A stretch of 64,000 bases of DNA from Liolophura sinensis (lineage: Eukaryota; Mollusca; Polyplacophora; Chitonida; Chitonidae), in contig NC_088295.1 in NCBI RefSeq assembly GCF_032854445.1, forward strand, positions 42,583,385-42,647,384. The letters run 5' to 3'. Position 1 is the first letter of the stretch. Every line of letters starts with the position of its first letter. The notes beneath the pieces are model-generated. The model had not been told where the DNA came from. It saw only the letters and a program-made list of their open reading frames with translations, and did not search any database. Below are positions 33,709 to 46,136 of the stretch, piece by piece. The position numbers were made by a program, and so were the translations under genes.

Positions 33709-34807
33709 CAGTCCTTGAAACTCCTTGAATGTGCTTGAAAAATACAATTTCATTTACAAGTACATGTACTTGAAAGTCCATAAAAAATGACAAAATACTC
33801 CTGGAAACTCCTTGAAAATCTTAGTTGCTCCTGAACTTAAATATTGTCTGCTGGCCGCCTAGTCTGTATATCGGGAGCTCGCTGCTAATCCTCTCATAAT
33901 CAGGTCTTCCTCTGGCACTCGCCAATGTCGCAAATTTAGAACCATTTTTTTGTAATGGCGATAGAATTTGAAAAAAATGCGAATGTTTTTGGCGACACTT
34001 ACTTTCAGTTAAGACGGCCCCATCTCGGCGAAACAACAACAACACAGTTGTGTGGCGATTACTTGACAGAAATCTACAAAGGGGGTTCAGCATTGTTGCA
34101 AGCTGACTTATTTTAAATAACGCTTGAAATCATTCTGTTAAATAACGAATGAAAATCATGGCATTTTTTTGGAGGTGGGGGGGTGCCTTTCATCGCCAAT
34201 CGTTAAAAAAAAAAATTATCAAGGGAAATAAATCAAGGTAGAGTTACACCTGTAAATGAAGTTACCTCCCATGAAAAATTTAACCTTTTCCAGTTAATAA
34301 GCTGTTTTTTTTTTGGATCCGAAGTAAATTAATTGTTTCAGAGTCTGTGCCGTTACATAAATGTGTACGCCATCCCGGTTTTCTCCTGTCAGACAATGTT
34401 ACTCCAACGTACTGATCATAATGTTGCATTTAAATGAACTGAATTTACAAATTAATTTCGTTACAAATTTTTCTGATAGAGGAAATTACATTGTACTAGG
34501 ATCCTACAGATAGGTTGAAAAAAGGATTGATTTTTTTTTTCAAAGAACAAAAACATGCTGCCAAGCATTGGTCCATTATTTTGAGGGCAACTGTTCTAAA
34601 TGTAACTTTTGATTATCTCCAGACATAGCTGGAAGAGACCAAACTGATTCTAGCAGCTACGCCAAGGCAGATAAAAACGAATTACAGAAGACCTACAAGA
34701 GTCATGCCCGCTGAGGAAGTATGGCTAAAGAAAAATGGTTATTACTACAAAATCTGATGAGTGGCTAAAGTGACTGGCTAAAAAATACTGACCCAGAGGA
34801 AGCCCTA
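33709..34807 (+). repeat. dispersed repeat, copy 2, with hAT-like inverted ends inside
   Basis: 33709-34728 aligns with 23741-24580 in the same orientation, with an extra block at about 33921-34068. Within it, caggtcttcctctgg at 33901 is the inverse of ccagaggaagccct ending at 34807. Such CAGGGCTTCC-type ends are seen in non-autonomous hAT elements. No convincing 8-bp target duplication was found and there is no transposase frame. Confidence 0.7.
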
Positions 34808-36326
34808 CATAACGATGTATGGCGTTCATTTTTGTTTTACTGAGCCAAGGCCGGGTCAAAGAATGTGTCGCATTGCAGAGGTGAAGGGCAGATATTTCTT
34901 GCAAAAGTAAGCGTACTATTCAATATACATGCATGCAAATTAAAGCATCTATAATTCAGACTTAAAATATAGTCTATAATTTGCATCATGGTATGTTTAA
35001 ACTAGCCCTGAAAATGCCCAAAAAAATCCCGGAAAACTAATTGAAAACTCCTTGATTTTCATTTTCATATACCTGTACGAATCCTGTATATATATATATA
35101 TATATACGAACAACGTTCAGGACTTTGGCGATCTGTTTCGTAGTTGTCATAATTGTATCTAATTCCGCTTAATTGGAGACTAAAAGGACAATCAAAGCGA
35201 TTTAAAAATAGATTGATAGATTTTTTAAACTGGGAGTTGACCTGGAAATTATTCACAGACTGCGAGAATGGAATTGTATATGATGCCTACCCACTGTCAT
35301 CCCTAATTTGCATAATTAAAAAACTGATGACTACATCTGCGTTACATAATGTCGGCTTTATTAACTGTTATGTATTATTTCTTACATATTGCTTTGGGAA
35401 CTGTTGTTTTAGGTTGTTTTGGAAATGGGCCTTGCGATTATAGACTTGGAACGCCCCTTAGTGGTTGACGAGTGGAAAACAAATGTCGGACTTGGCCCCG
35501 TTAGATTCAAGCGTATGTGTGCAAAGAGCCCTGGTAGATCCCTTGTAAAACCTTTTCAAAAAACACAAAATTTTTCTACGTATGTTAACGGTCAAAATTT
35601 GGACCAATTATGTATAGCTCGTGCCAAAATCAGTGAGGAGTGCTGAGCGCTTTTTAAAAAAAAAAAAAAAAAACCACTGGCAAGAGTTTGGTCTATCCTT
35701 AGCATGCAGATACTTGCTACATACAAAGTAGCCTATATAGCAACGATACAAAGATTCCAATCTGGGCACCCTCACTACCTAAAAACATGAGTAGTCCTGC
35801 AGTGCATCTTGGTTACTAATATCTTCAACATGTCCCCAATAAACAAATGTTACTATATAGGCAGGCTTAGACAACTTCGACAGACGTCAATTTAATATGT
35901 TCTTCTGTAAACCAAAAATTAGTTGGCTGACGTAGTAACCCGTATTAATTCTTCTCCATTAGGCCATTAATTGGAGTTTGTTGAAATGCCGTAAACTGAT
36001 TGTATATATGAGGTGCATCTATAAGTTTTATTCCGCATGCACTAATTTCACGAATCACTGATACACTATAGATGTATAATGTAATATATAAAGAATATGT
36101 ATGGAAATCTCCCATACTTGCCACTCAAGACTGAATGCCATATTTCCATCGTTCAATTTCAGAACATGCATTATGGTTCTCACGAAGTATGATATAGGTT
36201 AGTGCATGAATTTTGTTGTTAGAGGTTCTCAAGGCATTGAAAGTTCTCTTTATTTTGAAACATGCTCTTGAAAATGTAATACTTTCTATATGCTGTATAT
36301 CACATTGCACTATGCTCTAGATGAAC
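34808..36326. other. intergenic, no gene recognised
   Basis: AT-rich, with a (TA) run near 35086-35106 and a poly-A tract near 35655. Nothing coding was recognised. Confidence 0.5.
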
Positions 36327-37730
36327 CCATATATTATATATTATAGAGATATCAATTCAAAATAGTATCCGTTTACTCTACTCAAGAATGAAAAACGTTT
36401 TTTTTTCAAGAATGAGATACATACATTTTTCCTATTATCTGTTTCTTAGTTTAACCAGTCGTTTATATTCAGATCTGTAAAATCAGTCCTACTAGGCATC
36501 AGAACTGCCTATAGTCACGTGACAGGTAACACCATAAACTCCACACATAGATATGCTGAAAGCCCGTGTTCTTGCAAAGGAAATGAAGTTAGATCGCTTT
36601 TTCTAATTAAAAAAAAAAACATAATCCTCGAGTGACGTCATAATTATTCAGAAACAATTGGCATGCTGAACAATGCGTGTGTAGAGTAGTTTGTTTGACA
36701 ATAGCTGCATCAACAAAAGGCAGTTTTTGTAGCGGGTATGATAAATCTTACAGACTGGCTAACAGAAACAGGCTAGCCAAGGCATCCACATGACCTCTTT
36801 TTTCCACATATAACCAGTCTTCAGGGGAGAGTAAAAATTTATTTCTCAAGACCTCCAGGATAGGTGAGGTACTCAGTACAGTAGAAGAGGCATCAGTTGG
36901 AAAATGTAATCTGGCGCTATAACGGGTAATTGCTTCCGGAGTTTTGCCACATACATGTGGTATATTATTTTATTGCCTATAAAATGGATGCACAGTGTTG
37001 TACAGAGGTCTGTGGTTTCATTGGCTTTAAAAATTCATATTGCTGTTGAGAGTTTAACGGTTGATTGATACGACTGTGTACAGGTTGATTTTGGCGCTTG
37101 TGGATTTTCATAGCCGCAGTTCGCTTCATATTACAAATTTATGGCCTATTTGATATATATAGAGAGAGAGAGCTTCACTGACGGCATTTGTGGAAATAGT
37201 GTTTAAAGGAGATTGACTTGGAAGATGTTTGTAATGAGCCATATGTTTTCTAGACCTGTCAATGTGGTAATAAACCCCAATTATTCATTTGTATTTGATG
37301 TTTAGAGACATGACTGGACGATGTGTATATATATATATATGTATATATGTATATATATATATATTTTTTTTTTGTTTTGCCAATACAGCTGTATTTTCTT
37401 ACTTGCATAGGCGTATACAGAGTGCTTATTTTGCGTTTATTTTTGTCGTGAAACAATTGGGCTATATGTATATATATGTACAGGATCCACCCAAATGACA
37501 GTAGATCTATGTGTAGAGTTTATGTTGTTACCTGTCACGTGACTATAGGCAGTTCTGGTGCCTAGTAGGACTGATTTTACAGATCTGAATATAAACGACT
37601 GGTTAAACTAAGAAACAGATAATAGGAAAAATGTATGTATCTCATTCTTGAAAAAAAAACGTTTTTCATTCTTGAGTAGAGTAAACGGATACTATTTTGA
37701 ATTTATATCTCTATAATATATAATTTATGG
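36327..37730. mobile_element. 1.4-kb element with 226-bp near-identical inverted arms
   Basis: The left arm 36327-36552 and right arm 37505-37730 are reverse complements with about five mismatches by hand comparison. Shared blocks include tatccgtttactctactcaa, tagtttaaccagtcgtttat, tcctactaggcatcagaact and tcacgtgacaggtaac. The 952-nt interior has no recognised gene. It is probably a long-TIR or foldback DNA element. Target duplications were not recognised. Confidence 0.9.
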
Positions 37731-38952
37731 TCTTTATATTGTCTTGCTTTTATAAGACATCAAAAAGGCCCAAACATGCCTGGACCTTCAGCATTCACGT
37801 CAGTGTCACTGATACAAACCACTATGACTATATTCAACTGTATATATGTGAGGAATGTAGCTTATTAGTGAGGTTTAGGAATGAGGTTACGTCATTTGGA
37901 AATTGTGGAAAGCTGACATTTAGACAATGGACACGTTTTATTGCTGTAAATCACACGCACGTGGTATGTGAGTCAGATATGCGGAACAATACCGCCGTCA
38001 CTTTAACCAGATTAAAACAAGAGTCTTTTAACACATAGAAAAGTTACTTTTCTGTTTTTGTTGCAGTGCTTTGTATAATATTACAGTCGTCGACAACGTT
38101 ATAATTAAGAAGCACGTGAGTAAAAGCAAATATAGGGGCCTGTGATTAATTATAAGTCCTTAAATGGCTGTACATAATATATACAATACTTGTATGAGTA
38201 TAATATGTTTGATAATTGACAGATATGCGTATAGTAAATTGTCTTTAAAAAGTGACGAAGAGTTTCGAACATGTCTTATTTATATAAGGCTTCATAGTCT
38301 TTCTTACCTGGACAATGACAATAAGAGGAAAGTTAGAAAGGAGGCACGTGTTAAGATTGGCAAAAAACAAGCCTGGAAGGCAAGACGGTTACAGTTTTTA
38401 TACATCAGTCGGTATATCTAATATCTAAAAATATCTAACTAGAATATTGAGGCGAGTATTTATTTAGTGTGTACTTGGAAGATGAATAGTTTGCGTGACA
38501 TTTAAACGCAGATACTTCACAATTTTCTGTGCCAGTTTTCTGCTACATTGGCCAAACTGGAGTGCAGTACTCAGGACAAGAATACAGGAAGTATTGAAAA
38601 GCGACATCAGTGGTTTGGATGCTTTGAAAGCCTTGCATTTACTCTGATAAACCCTGTAACATTACAAGGGCTTTTTCCGTTATCTAGGAAACGTGGCGGT
38701 CAAGATTACAGAAGCTCATTTTTCACAATTTTTGCTTCACTTTATTCTACCTTATCGTTAAAGATTTCATGTTAGAAACTCCCACGTCAATCACAAAAGT
38801 GATGCACAAAGCTTTTGCTGTCACAATGCATAAAACGCATGCATGAAAGATTTATTCAAGAGTCTCTAATTGAACATCATGATAGAAAGATGTTTCCTGG
38901 AAAGCCATTTTGAAATGACCTGAACAGGTTTTCATGGATTTATGTCAAAAAT

Positions 38953-39312
38953 GTTTTGGTGAACATTTAGCAGAACAACGATTGATGTAAGAGGGTCTGG
39001 ATGGATATTCCAGAATACGAATTGTGTAAAAGGCTTTAGTCGAGCACCGAATGTGTAAGGGAGACCTGATGGACATTATTGAACACAGTTATATGGAAGA
39101 GGGTCTTGATGGACATTATTGAACACAGTTATATGGAAGAGGGTCTTGATGGACATTATTGAACACAGTTATATGGAAGAGGGTCTTGATGGACATTACT
39201 GAACACAGTTATATGGAAGAGGGTCTTGATGGACATTATTGAACACAGTTGTATGGAAGAGGGCCTTGACGGACATTATTGAACACAGTTATATAAGAGG
39301 GTCTTGATGGAT
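38953..39312 (+). repeat. 40-bp minisatellite, 6 exact-period units plus decayed ones
   Basis: Units start at 39071, 39111, 39151, 39191, 39231 and 39271: ggacattattgaacacagtt, then atatggaagagggtcttgat. Decayed units precede from about 38953 and continue after the SINE at 39661-40380 (gacattgttgaacacagatt-like). Confidence 0.95.
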
Positions 39313-39655
39313 CTTGTTGTATATATGTATGCTTGGTGTTTGACGTGGTATACTTAGCAATTTTTCAGTCATATAATAACGACGAGTTATTAGGTGTGTG
39401 TACATATATTGTGTCTTCTTCTGGCCGGTCAAGTCCATGTGCTGCCGCCACTGAAGTACCATGCCGAAGACACTAGACATGACACCCAACCCAGTCACAT
39501 TATACTGACACCGGGCCAACCAATGATTTTGCCTTGCTCTAACAGCTCAGTGATGCGCACCAAGCGAGGCAGCAGGAAGTACCCTTTTTTAAAGTCTTTG
39601 GTTTGATACCGAGGTCTCCCTGTCTTCGACGCGGACGCTTTAACCATTAGGCCTC
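39313..39655 (-). repeat. SINE family 2, copy 2, inserted in the minisatellite region
   Basis: Its reverse complement matches 6286-6660: gcctaatggttaaagcgtcc (A-box region), ctcggtatcaaac (B-box region), ataatgtgactgggttgggt, gtcatgtctagtgtcttcgg, agaagacacaatatatgtac and atgactgaaaaatt. Decayed 40-bp repeat units lie on both sides. Confidence 0.82.
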
Positions 39656-40176
39656 CGAAGCGGTTCGATAGACATTGTTGAATGCAGATTTATGGAAGAG
39701 CGTCTTGATGGGCTTTATTAAACACAGATTTATATAAAAATGGTCCATTGTTTATTAAATTTGATGAAAACACTGCATTTTGAGTAATAATATAGACCAG
39801 TATTTATTTTTTGCCTAATTCTTCTTAAGCTATAGTGCTATAGAAGTTGTGTAATTTGCTACTATATTTTAAACATTTACATGAACATTTAGAATAAAAT
39901 ATCAACTGAGGTAAAATGACTATGGGTCGTGTTTCAGTGGTTACGTGTCACGATTTGCCAGCTGTCACACTGTCGTCGTTGGTCTGGTTTTACTTTTTTA
40001 CGCTGTCGCCTTTCATACTGGACGACAGTGATTTATGTAAAATGGTCTGGGTGGACGTTGTTGAACACAGATTGACGTTTTTATGCACCAGTTGCTGTAT
40101 GAGGGAATTGACGGACATTGTTTTACAAATATGTGTATAAGAGACTCTTGGTGGATATTGTTGAACACAGATTTAT

Positions 40177-40931
40177 GTCAGAGAGTTGGTGGATATTGTA
40201 GAACACATATTTATGTACAAGAGGCTTGCAATAGTTGATGTGATGAAGAGGGTATTGGTGAACATTTGTGCATTACAAAGATTTACATACGACTTGTGTT
40301 TGTGGAACACAGATTGATACAAGATGGTCTTCATGGACATTGTTGGACACAGATTAGCGTAAGAGCGGGGTCTTTGTCAAGGTTGCGTTACCCAAATTTA
40401 GCTTAGAGCACAATTTTCAAATTTTTTTTTTTTAATTTTTGATGTCAGATAAATTAATCACACTTACCGCTGATCAGAAAAGATTAATCTATAGGTCGAA
40501 CAATATAATGTAATAAGCAAAGCGGTCCATGTAATAGTCCTGTATTGAAATTGAAGTCAGAGAGTTGGTGGATATTGTAGAACACATATTTATGTACAAC
40601 AGGCTTGCAATAGTTGATGTAATGAAGAGGGTATTGGTGAACATTTGTGCATTACAAAGATTTACATACGACTTGTGTTTGTGGAACACAGATTGATACA
40701 AGATTGTCTTCGTGGACATTGTTGGACACAGATTAGCGTAAGAGCGGGGTCTTTGTCAAGGTTGCGTTACCCAAATTTAGCTTAGAGCACAATTTTCAAA
40801 ATTTTTTTTTTTTAATTTTTGATGTCAGATAAATTAATCACACTTACCGCTGATCAGAAAAGATTAATCTATAGGTCGAACAATATAATGTAATAAGCAA
40901 AGGGGTCCATGTAATAGGCCTGTATGGAAAT
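40177..40931 (+). repeat. 379-bp tandem duplication
   Basis: 40177-40551 and 40556-40931 are direct copies, each starting gtcagagagttggtggatat. They share tcttcxtggacattgttgga, aagagcggggtctttgtcaa and ttaccgctgatcagaaaaga blocks. About ten differences were seen by eye, so the duplication is recent or homogenised. It includes decayed units of the nearby minisatellite. Confidence 0.92.
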
Positions 40932-41099
40932 ATTCGATGATTTCAACATGATGTATGACAGTCTTTCACTTTCACTGGGGCAGCTTGACCATGTCAGTGA
41001 AAGTAAATCACAGCTACTTAATACGGGCCAGATGTTGAGAACAAAAAAACTTCGTTTGGGACAGAAATTACAAGCCATTGTAATTATCGTAATGTGATT

Positions 41100-41960
41100 T
41101 GCGGCGACATCGTCTTGGGGTTAGTGCTGGCCGTATATCGAGGTTGACCGGTAGATCATTTGTTAACAAACCTGCACATGACTGATTTAGAGCTACCCCT
41201 GACCACATATACCAAGGGGACGGGGAAATGGAAGCCACCGTCTGCACACCTTATATTCAACAGGGACGTTTCTTCACATGTTCATTGTTATTTTATCGGC
41301 CTGTTATTACCAATGAGGCCATAAAACGCTACGGGAGTCATTCAGGCGCACATGCTCGTATTGAAACTGCGTCAGTATAGGTAAACCTAGGGGCTGATAT
41401 ATCACCAGCTCTCTGCATTGTCCCGTCCCTCCGGTCAGAGCCCGGGTCCCAAGGCTCATGTCAATTAAACCATCTTAACGTTCCTCATTGAGTAGGCGGT
41501 TGTCAGCGTGAATAAGCCCGGGTTACACCGCCAACATGCCCACAGCCTTGCCCCATTTGTTCTTCGTTAGGCCGCTGCAAAGCCCTCATGACCGATCATA
41601 AGTAAACCGGCCCCTAGTAATTTTCAAGAAACGAAAGGTTGGGTATCGTTCTGACCTCACGTGACCCCGAAATAAGACGGGAACACAGCGCGTGCCAGCC
41701 TCCAAGCGGCGCGTGCTTGCTAAGCCATTGTTCCCATAGTGACACGTGCCCATTATAACTGCTGGTATAGAAAGTTTTGTTACAGAAAACCCAAGACGCC
41801 TTCGCATGGCAACCAAAGGGGGTAATGCGAAGAAAAGTTATTCCTGTCTTACGTGTGTGTCAATAAATGACCACAAAGAGCCGTCTGGTCAGTTTGATTT
41901 GACCAGATCGCGTTTCAGGCACATGTGTTAAGAGGTCGTCAGAAATAAGTGAAGTGGCGG
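41100..41960. other. CpG-richer non-coding block with two E-boxes
   Basis: This stretch has visibly more CG dinucleotides than its surroundings and two CACGTG E-boxes (41658-41663 and 41743-41748). Open frames exist on both strands but match nothing known to me. It could be a regulatory block; that is inference. Confidence 0.3.
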
Positions 41961-44334
41961 TAGTTGTGAGGAGGTCGTTCACGTTTAACCGAACAAACTA
42001 GAAAATTAAACAAGTTATCTGATAAACCTGTCATATTAACATCTTGATCGGCGATCTGCACAAAAAGTCTTCAGTCGTCATAGGGATTGATCTTAATCAA
42101 CTTGCACACGCGTACATTGTGGGGATAATCATACGGTGTAACTTTTCGTCAGCCTCCAATAACAATAAAGTAGCTAAATGTAACCTTTAACCGGCCCAGT
42201 ACACAATTCTGCCTCGGTCTGCTCCTTCATATACTTAATTCACTTGTGTAAAAAAGAACGGCTCATTTATATTCGCCACCAGGAACTAAAACAGTTAAAA
42301 CATATTATTATGAACTAGTAGCGTACAGTTTTGGTGGTCTACTATGGTATTCCCCTTTTCTTGAGCACCATTTGCGAGGTCCACGTTAAAGCCTATATAA
42401 TTTTGATATAAATATTAAAATATGTGTTCATATATTTTGTGTGAACGGATAATCTTATGTAAGTACATGCATTAGTATATACTAATCGTCAACCATATAA
42501 TGACCATTCACCAGAACATTCAACACGATGGAAATTAAGAAGCAGTGAACAGTTTTAAATGATACCGAATTGTCACGTGAAATATTACAGGCACATAAAT
42601 TAAATCAGTATTCAAATCGCCCAATGCATGGCCTCAAATTTTTCGGAATTACACACACTTATTAAATAGATCGTCATAGATTCTCGACACTCCGCGTTCA
42701 CATTTGCTAACACGAGAACTGCATATATTCCTAGTAAAATTTAAGAAACTTAGAGACCCTGGAGTCGTGTGATGGAGTATCCATGACATATTATCTTTTG
42801 TAGTATAACAACGTTTGGCGGTGATTGAAATGGCCGGGCATAGACCCAACACATGTATTCCCTGGACCCAACAAAAGCTTCATTGCTTCAGATATATGTA
42901 TATGTGTATGTATAATGGTTTATTCTTCTTTGCTTGTGTGGATTTTCAGCTCCGATACATATCCACATCAAAAAAATTGAATTTTAAGAATCAACGAATT
43001 CTTCATCAATGGTTTATCGGTTCGTAATATTCAAAATTCATTGGTGCCCAAACATTTCAAAATATATTTACTGAACACCTCTACAGATAAAAACAAATTG
43101 AACAAGATCTCTACAGTCTCATTTTACAGCCCTGACTCAGTTGGCACGTTGACATTAAAATGGAGACATTTTTATTTATAAACAACTTTTAAAAGAAAAA
43201 GTAAAAATGCCCACATTGTGGTCTGTATAGCCTAAATATATATGTCAGAAAGGACGGAGCTAATACTGAATATGCGCTGAGTCTTCTCTGTCCATTGGTT
43301 ATAGCCATGAACGTCATTTCCCGCGCGCGCGAAATTAACCGCACCCCCAAAAAATTTCAATTCTTTCTATATATACATCACCGCTTTCCTCTTCATCAAG
43401 GTCGTCTTCCGGCGCAAGTGGTTTCCTAACGCACCCTCCTACCCTAGGGGCATAAAACACATCAGAGTTCGCCCACAAAATTTCAGGACACATTTCATGA
43501 ACATTTGCTTGGAAATATTGCATGGATTGAGGCCTTTAGTCTGTTTTTAATGCAGGTTTAAGCTTTGAATTCGTGCTAACCAAATTATACTCTTCACCAA
43601 ACGTGATAAAGGTTCATTCATCTGTTCGAAAAGAGTATAAAATAGGCCGTTTAGGCACATTTTTTTCCCTCGAAATTGTCAGTTTATATGAATTCAGGGT
43701 TGATGGTTTGTTGCTCTCTTATAGCTGGCGCACTTGTAACTGTTGTTTTTGAAAATATCCGGGACGTTTGTGAAATATATATAAGGCAAGGCATATCTCG
43801 TGTCATTTCCTGATGAACGTAATGGATATACATTGACTTTTTCATATACACTGAACGTTCAAATGTCATATTATTTACAGTAACATTTCTGTATGATCGT
43901 TTTAAAGTCAGCTATACTCCTATAATTGTTTAGGCCTATATATAGCTGACATTCAATATGCTCTGTGATGTGGGCACAAGAAATTTTTTTATCACATTCC
44001 GTCGTCTCTATAGGCCAGAATATTTACGCAAATGCTTTTTTTTTATTTAAAGCAATATAAAATTCATCATATCCATGCACTATATAAATTTGTCAGCGTC
44101 AGTTTTATTATTGCGCTTATTAAAAGGTTATTATCTGGAAAAATGTGTATGAATGGTTTAATTTCACCGATTGTTAAATCGTTATATTGTACCATTATTA
44201 TAAATTATAAGTTCATACATATTACACATACCTTTCCCACATATATATTCACAATAATTGCGAATTCTTTTTGCTTAGCTCTTTCGTACAGAAATCTATG
44301 TATATTTATCTATTGTTTGATTAATGTTTCACGC
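41961..44334. other. intergenic, no gene confirmed
   Basis: AT-rich. On the - strand, 43335-43523 has a 62-codon frame of protein-like composition (VFYAPRVGGCVRKPLAPEDD and DEEESGDVY). It has no recognised homologue and no clear splice partner, so it is not called as a gene. A GC-alternating run (ccgcgcgcgcg) lies at 43321-43331. Confidence 0.45.
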
Positions 44335-44465
44335 CATGCGTAAGAATTTTTCACTCATACGACGGTCGCCAGTATTATCGTGGGAAGAAACCCCTGAAAA
44401 TTCGCAGGTAGCTGTCAGACCTTCACACGTTTACGACCGGAGAGGAAGCCAGTCTGGAAATCCAT
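44335..44465 (-). repeat. SINE family 1 fragment, reverse orientation
   Basis: Reads catacgacggtcgccagtat, tcgtgggaagaaaccc, gacagaccttcacacgttta and accggagaggaagccag, which is the inverse of the body of 48575-48843. Confidence 0.72.
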
Positions 44466-44529
44466 GTATAAGAGATGGAAGAAATGTGCTATTTGAGACT
44501 ATGCACTTGCAGCTTCAAATATTCGGTGC

Positions 44530-44586
<57 letters not shown>
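44530..44586 (+). repeat. (TA)n(TG)n microsatellite
   Basis: A TA run followed by a TG run. A second TG run is near 45176-45198. Confidence 0.95.
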
Positions 44587-44587
<1 letters not shown>

Positions 44588-44615
44588 TGTGTGAGATAAT
44601 GTATTGACTGTACAC

Positions 44616-44738
44616 GTATATAATTAATATACTGTACCTATATGCACATATATACTATATATACTACAGGCCACTCTATATAATTAATATACCGTACCTA
44701 TATGCGCATATATACTACAGGCCACTCTATATAATTCA
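44616..44738 (+). repeat. about 55-bp duplication, two units
   Basis: tataattaatatactgtacc and tataattaatataccgtacc head two units that both end ctacaggccactctatataatt. Confidence 0.8.
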
Positions 44739-46136
44739 GCAACTTTGAATGCTATTTAATGACGATTGTATGTACACAAAACAAGATTGGATGGACCAAT
44801 TTCTCGGGATGAGAAAAGAAGGTAGGATGTTATCTTTCTGCGCAAACTGACGATTTTTTCCTCAGAAAATTCCAACACCATGCATATCAAATGCGAAAAG
44901 ATTCACTTGTTTTTATACATTTATTTTTTTACGTGCTTGGTGTTTTCTTGCTTCTTATAATCTTGATCTCCAGGATAGCTGTAGTGAATAAAACTTTTAT
45001 TTCATAAAACTCATGAAATAAAACAAAATAGCTATACCGTTATACACAATGGAAATGGGGTACATCCTAGCCACATAGTTGACAACAGTCTTAGATTCAC
45101 TACCACTACAATTTGCCTGAGCAAGGAGTTAATATATAGCAAAGCAAATTCTAATTAACTTTAAAAGATTTCTTTTGTGTGTGTGTGTGTGTGTGTGACG
45201 TCTGTTTGAAAGATAACCATCCGGAGATATATGTATAATTTTATCTTCATTCATCATCTGACTTATCTCTATGTATATGTTTGCCCAGAGCCGCTCCTCG
45301 CGCGTGTGTCACCTTATAGATTGATATCTTATATACAGTTTCATGGTGACATTTTTATAGTCCAATTAAAGTATATATAGATGATCTCATGGTGAATAAT
45401 ACAGGATCGGGCCCATATACCTGAACATATATGTTACAGCTCGGAACAACGGTGTTGCATGTGTCTTTCTCACAGGTGTGGGTAACGGACATACATGTAT
45501 AAATATACCGACAATTTCAACTTCCGGACGGCGCAACATTGTCCCGTTATCAGGATGTCGCTAATATCTGACATATTCACATGCCTTTGAATCGGCTATA
45601 CGTGTTCTCTGTGTAGTGTTATATACACTATACTTAAATTAAAATCTCAACATCATTAAAAACTACTTAGGACTATATTTAAAAAAAAAAGAAAACTTCT
45701 ACATCCTTCAGTTTTGTATGTTTGATTGTTTTTTGCATTTTATTGCAACAGATTTAAATGTTTTAAACGGTGTCATATATGAGAAAATATTTTGGTGTTT
45801 GGGTGCATGTGACTGTTTTCTAAATTATATACATACTTACAAATGACACGAAGGACATAGGTCATAAGTCAGATTATACTTTACAATTATAAGAATGTCG
45901 TATGCATAAATGAACATATAAGGGAGAAAACGTAGACGCTATTCGTGAGATCGCTTTGAATAACCGGATGTATCCGGTTCTGAATCACCAGATCGGAACC
46001 CTGCATGTGTGCCTCTCGGTGTGACAAACAAAACAATAATATATCTTCCCCCAAAATTATTTTTAAATTTGTCTTTCGGATGAAATTCTGTTTTCATATT
46101 GAAGATGGGAACTCCATTTCATTTAGCCAAGGAAAA

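Noticed and set aside
33893-34815. 8-bp target duplication around the hAT-like inverted pair (ctcataat against cataacga)
   Set aside because: The two octamers do not match in register, and the left flank is itself part of the repeat in both copies.
37727-38038. 103-codon + strand open frame beside the inverted-arm element
   Set aside because: Begins at the element edge, has no recognised domain or splice-linked exon. Likely chance.
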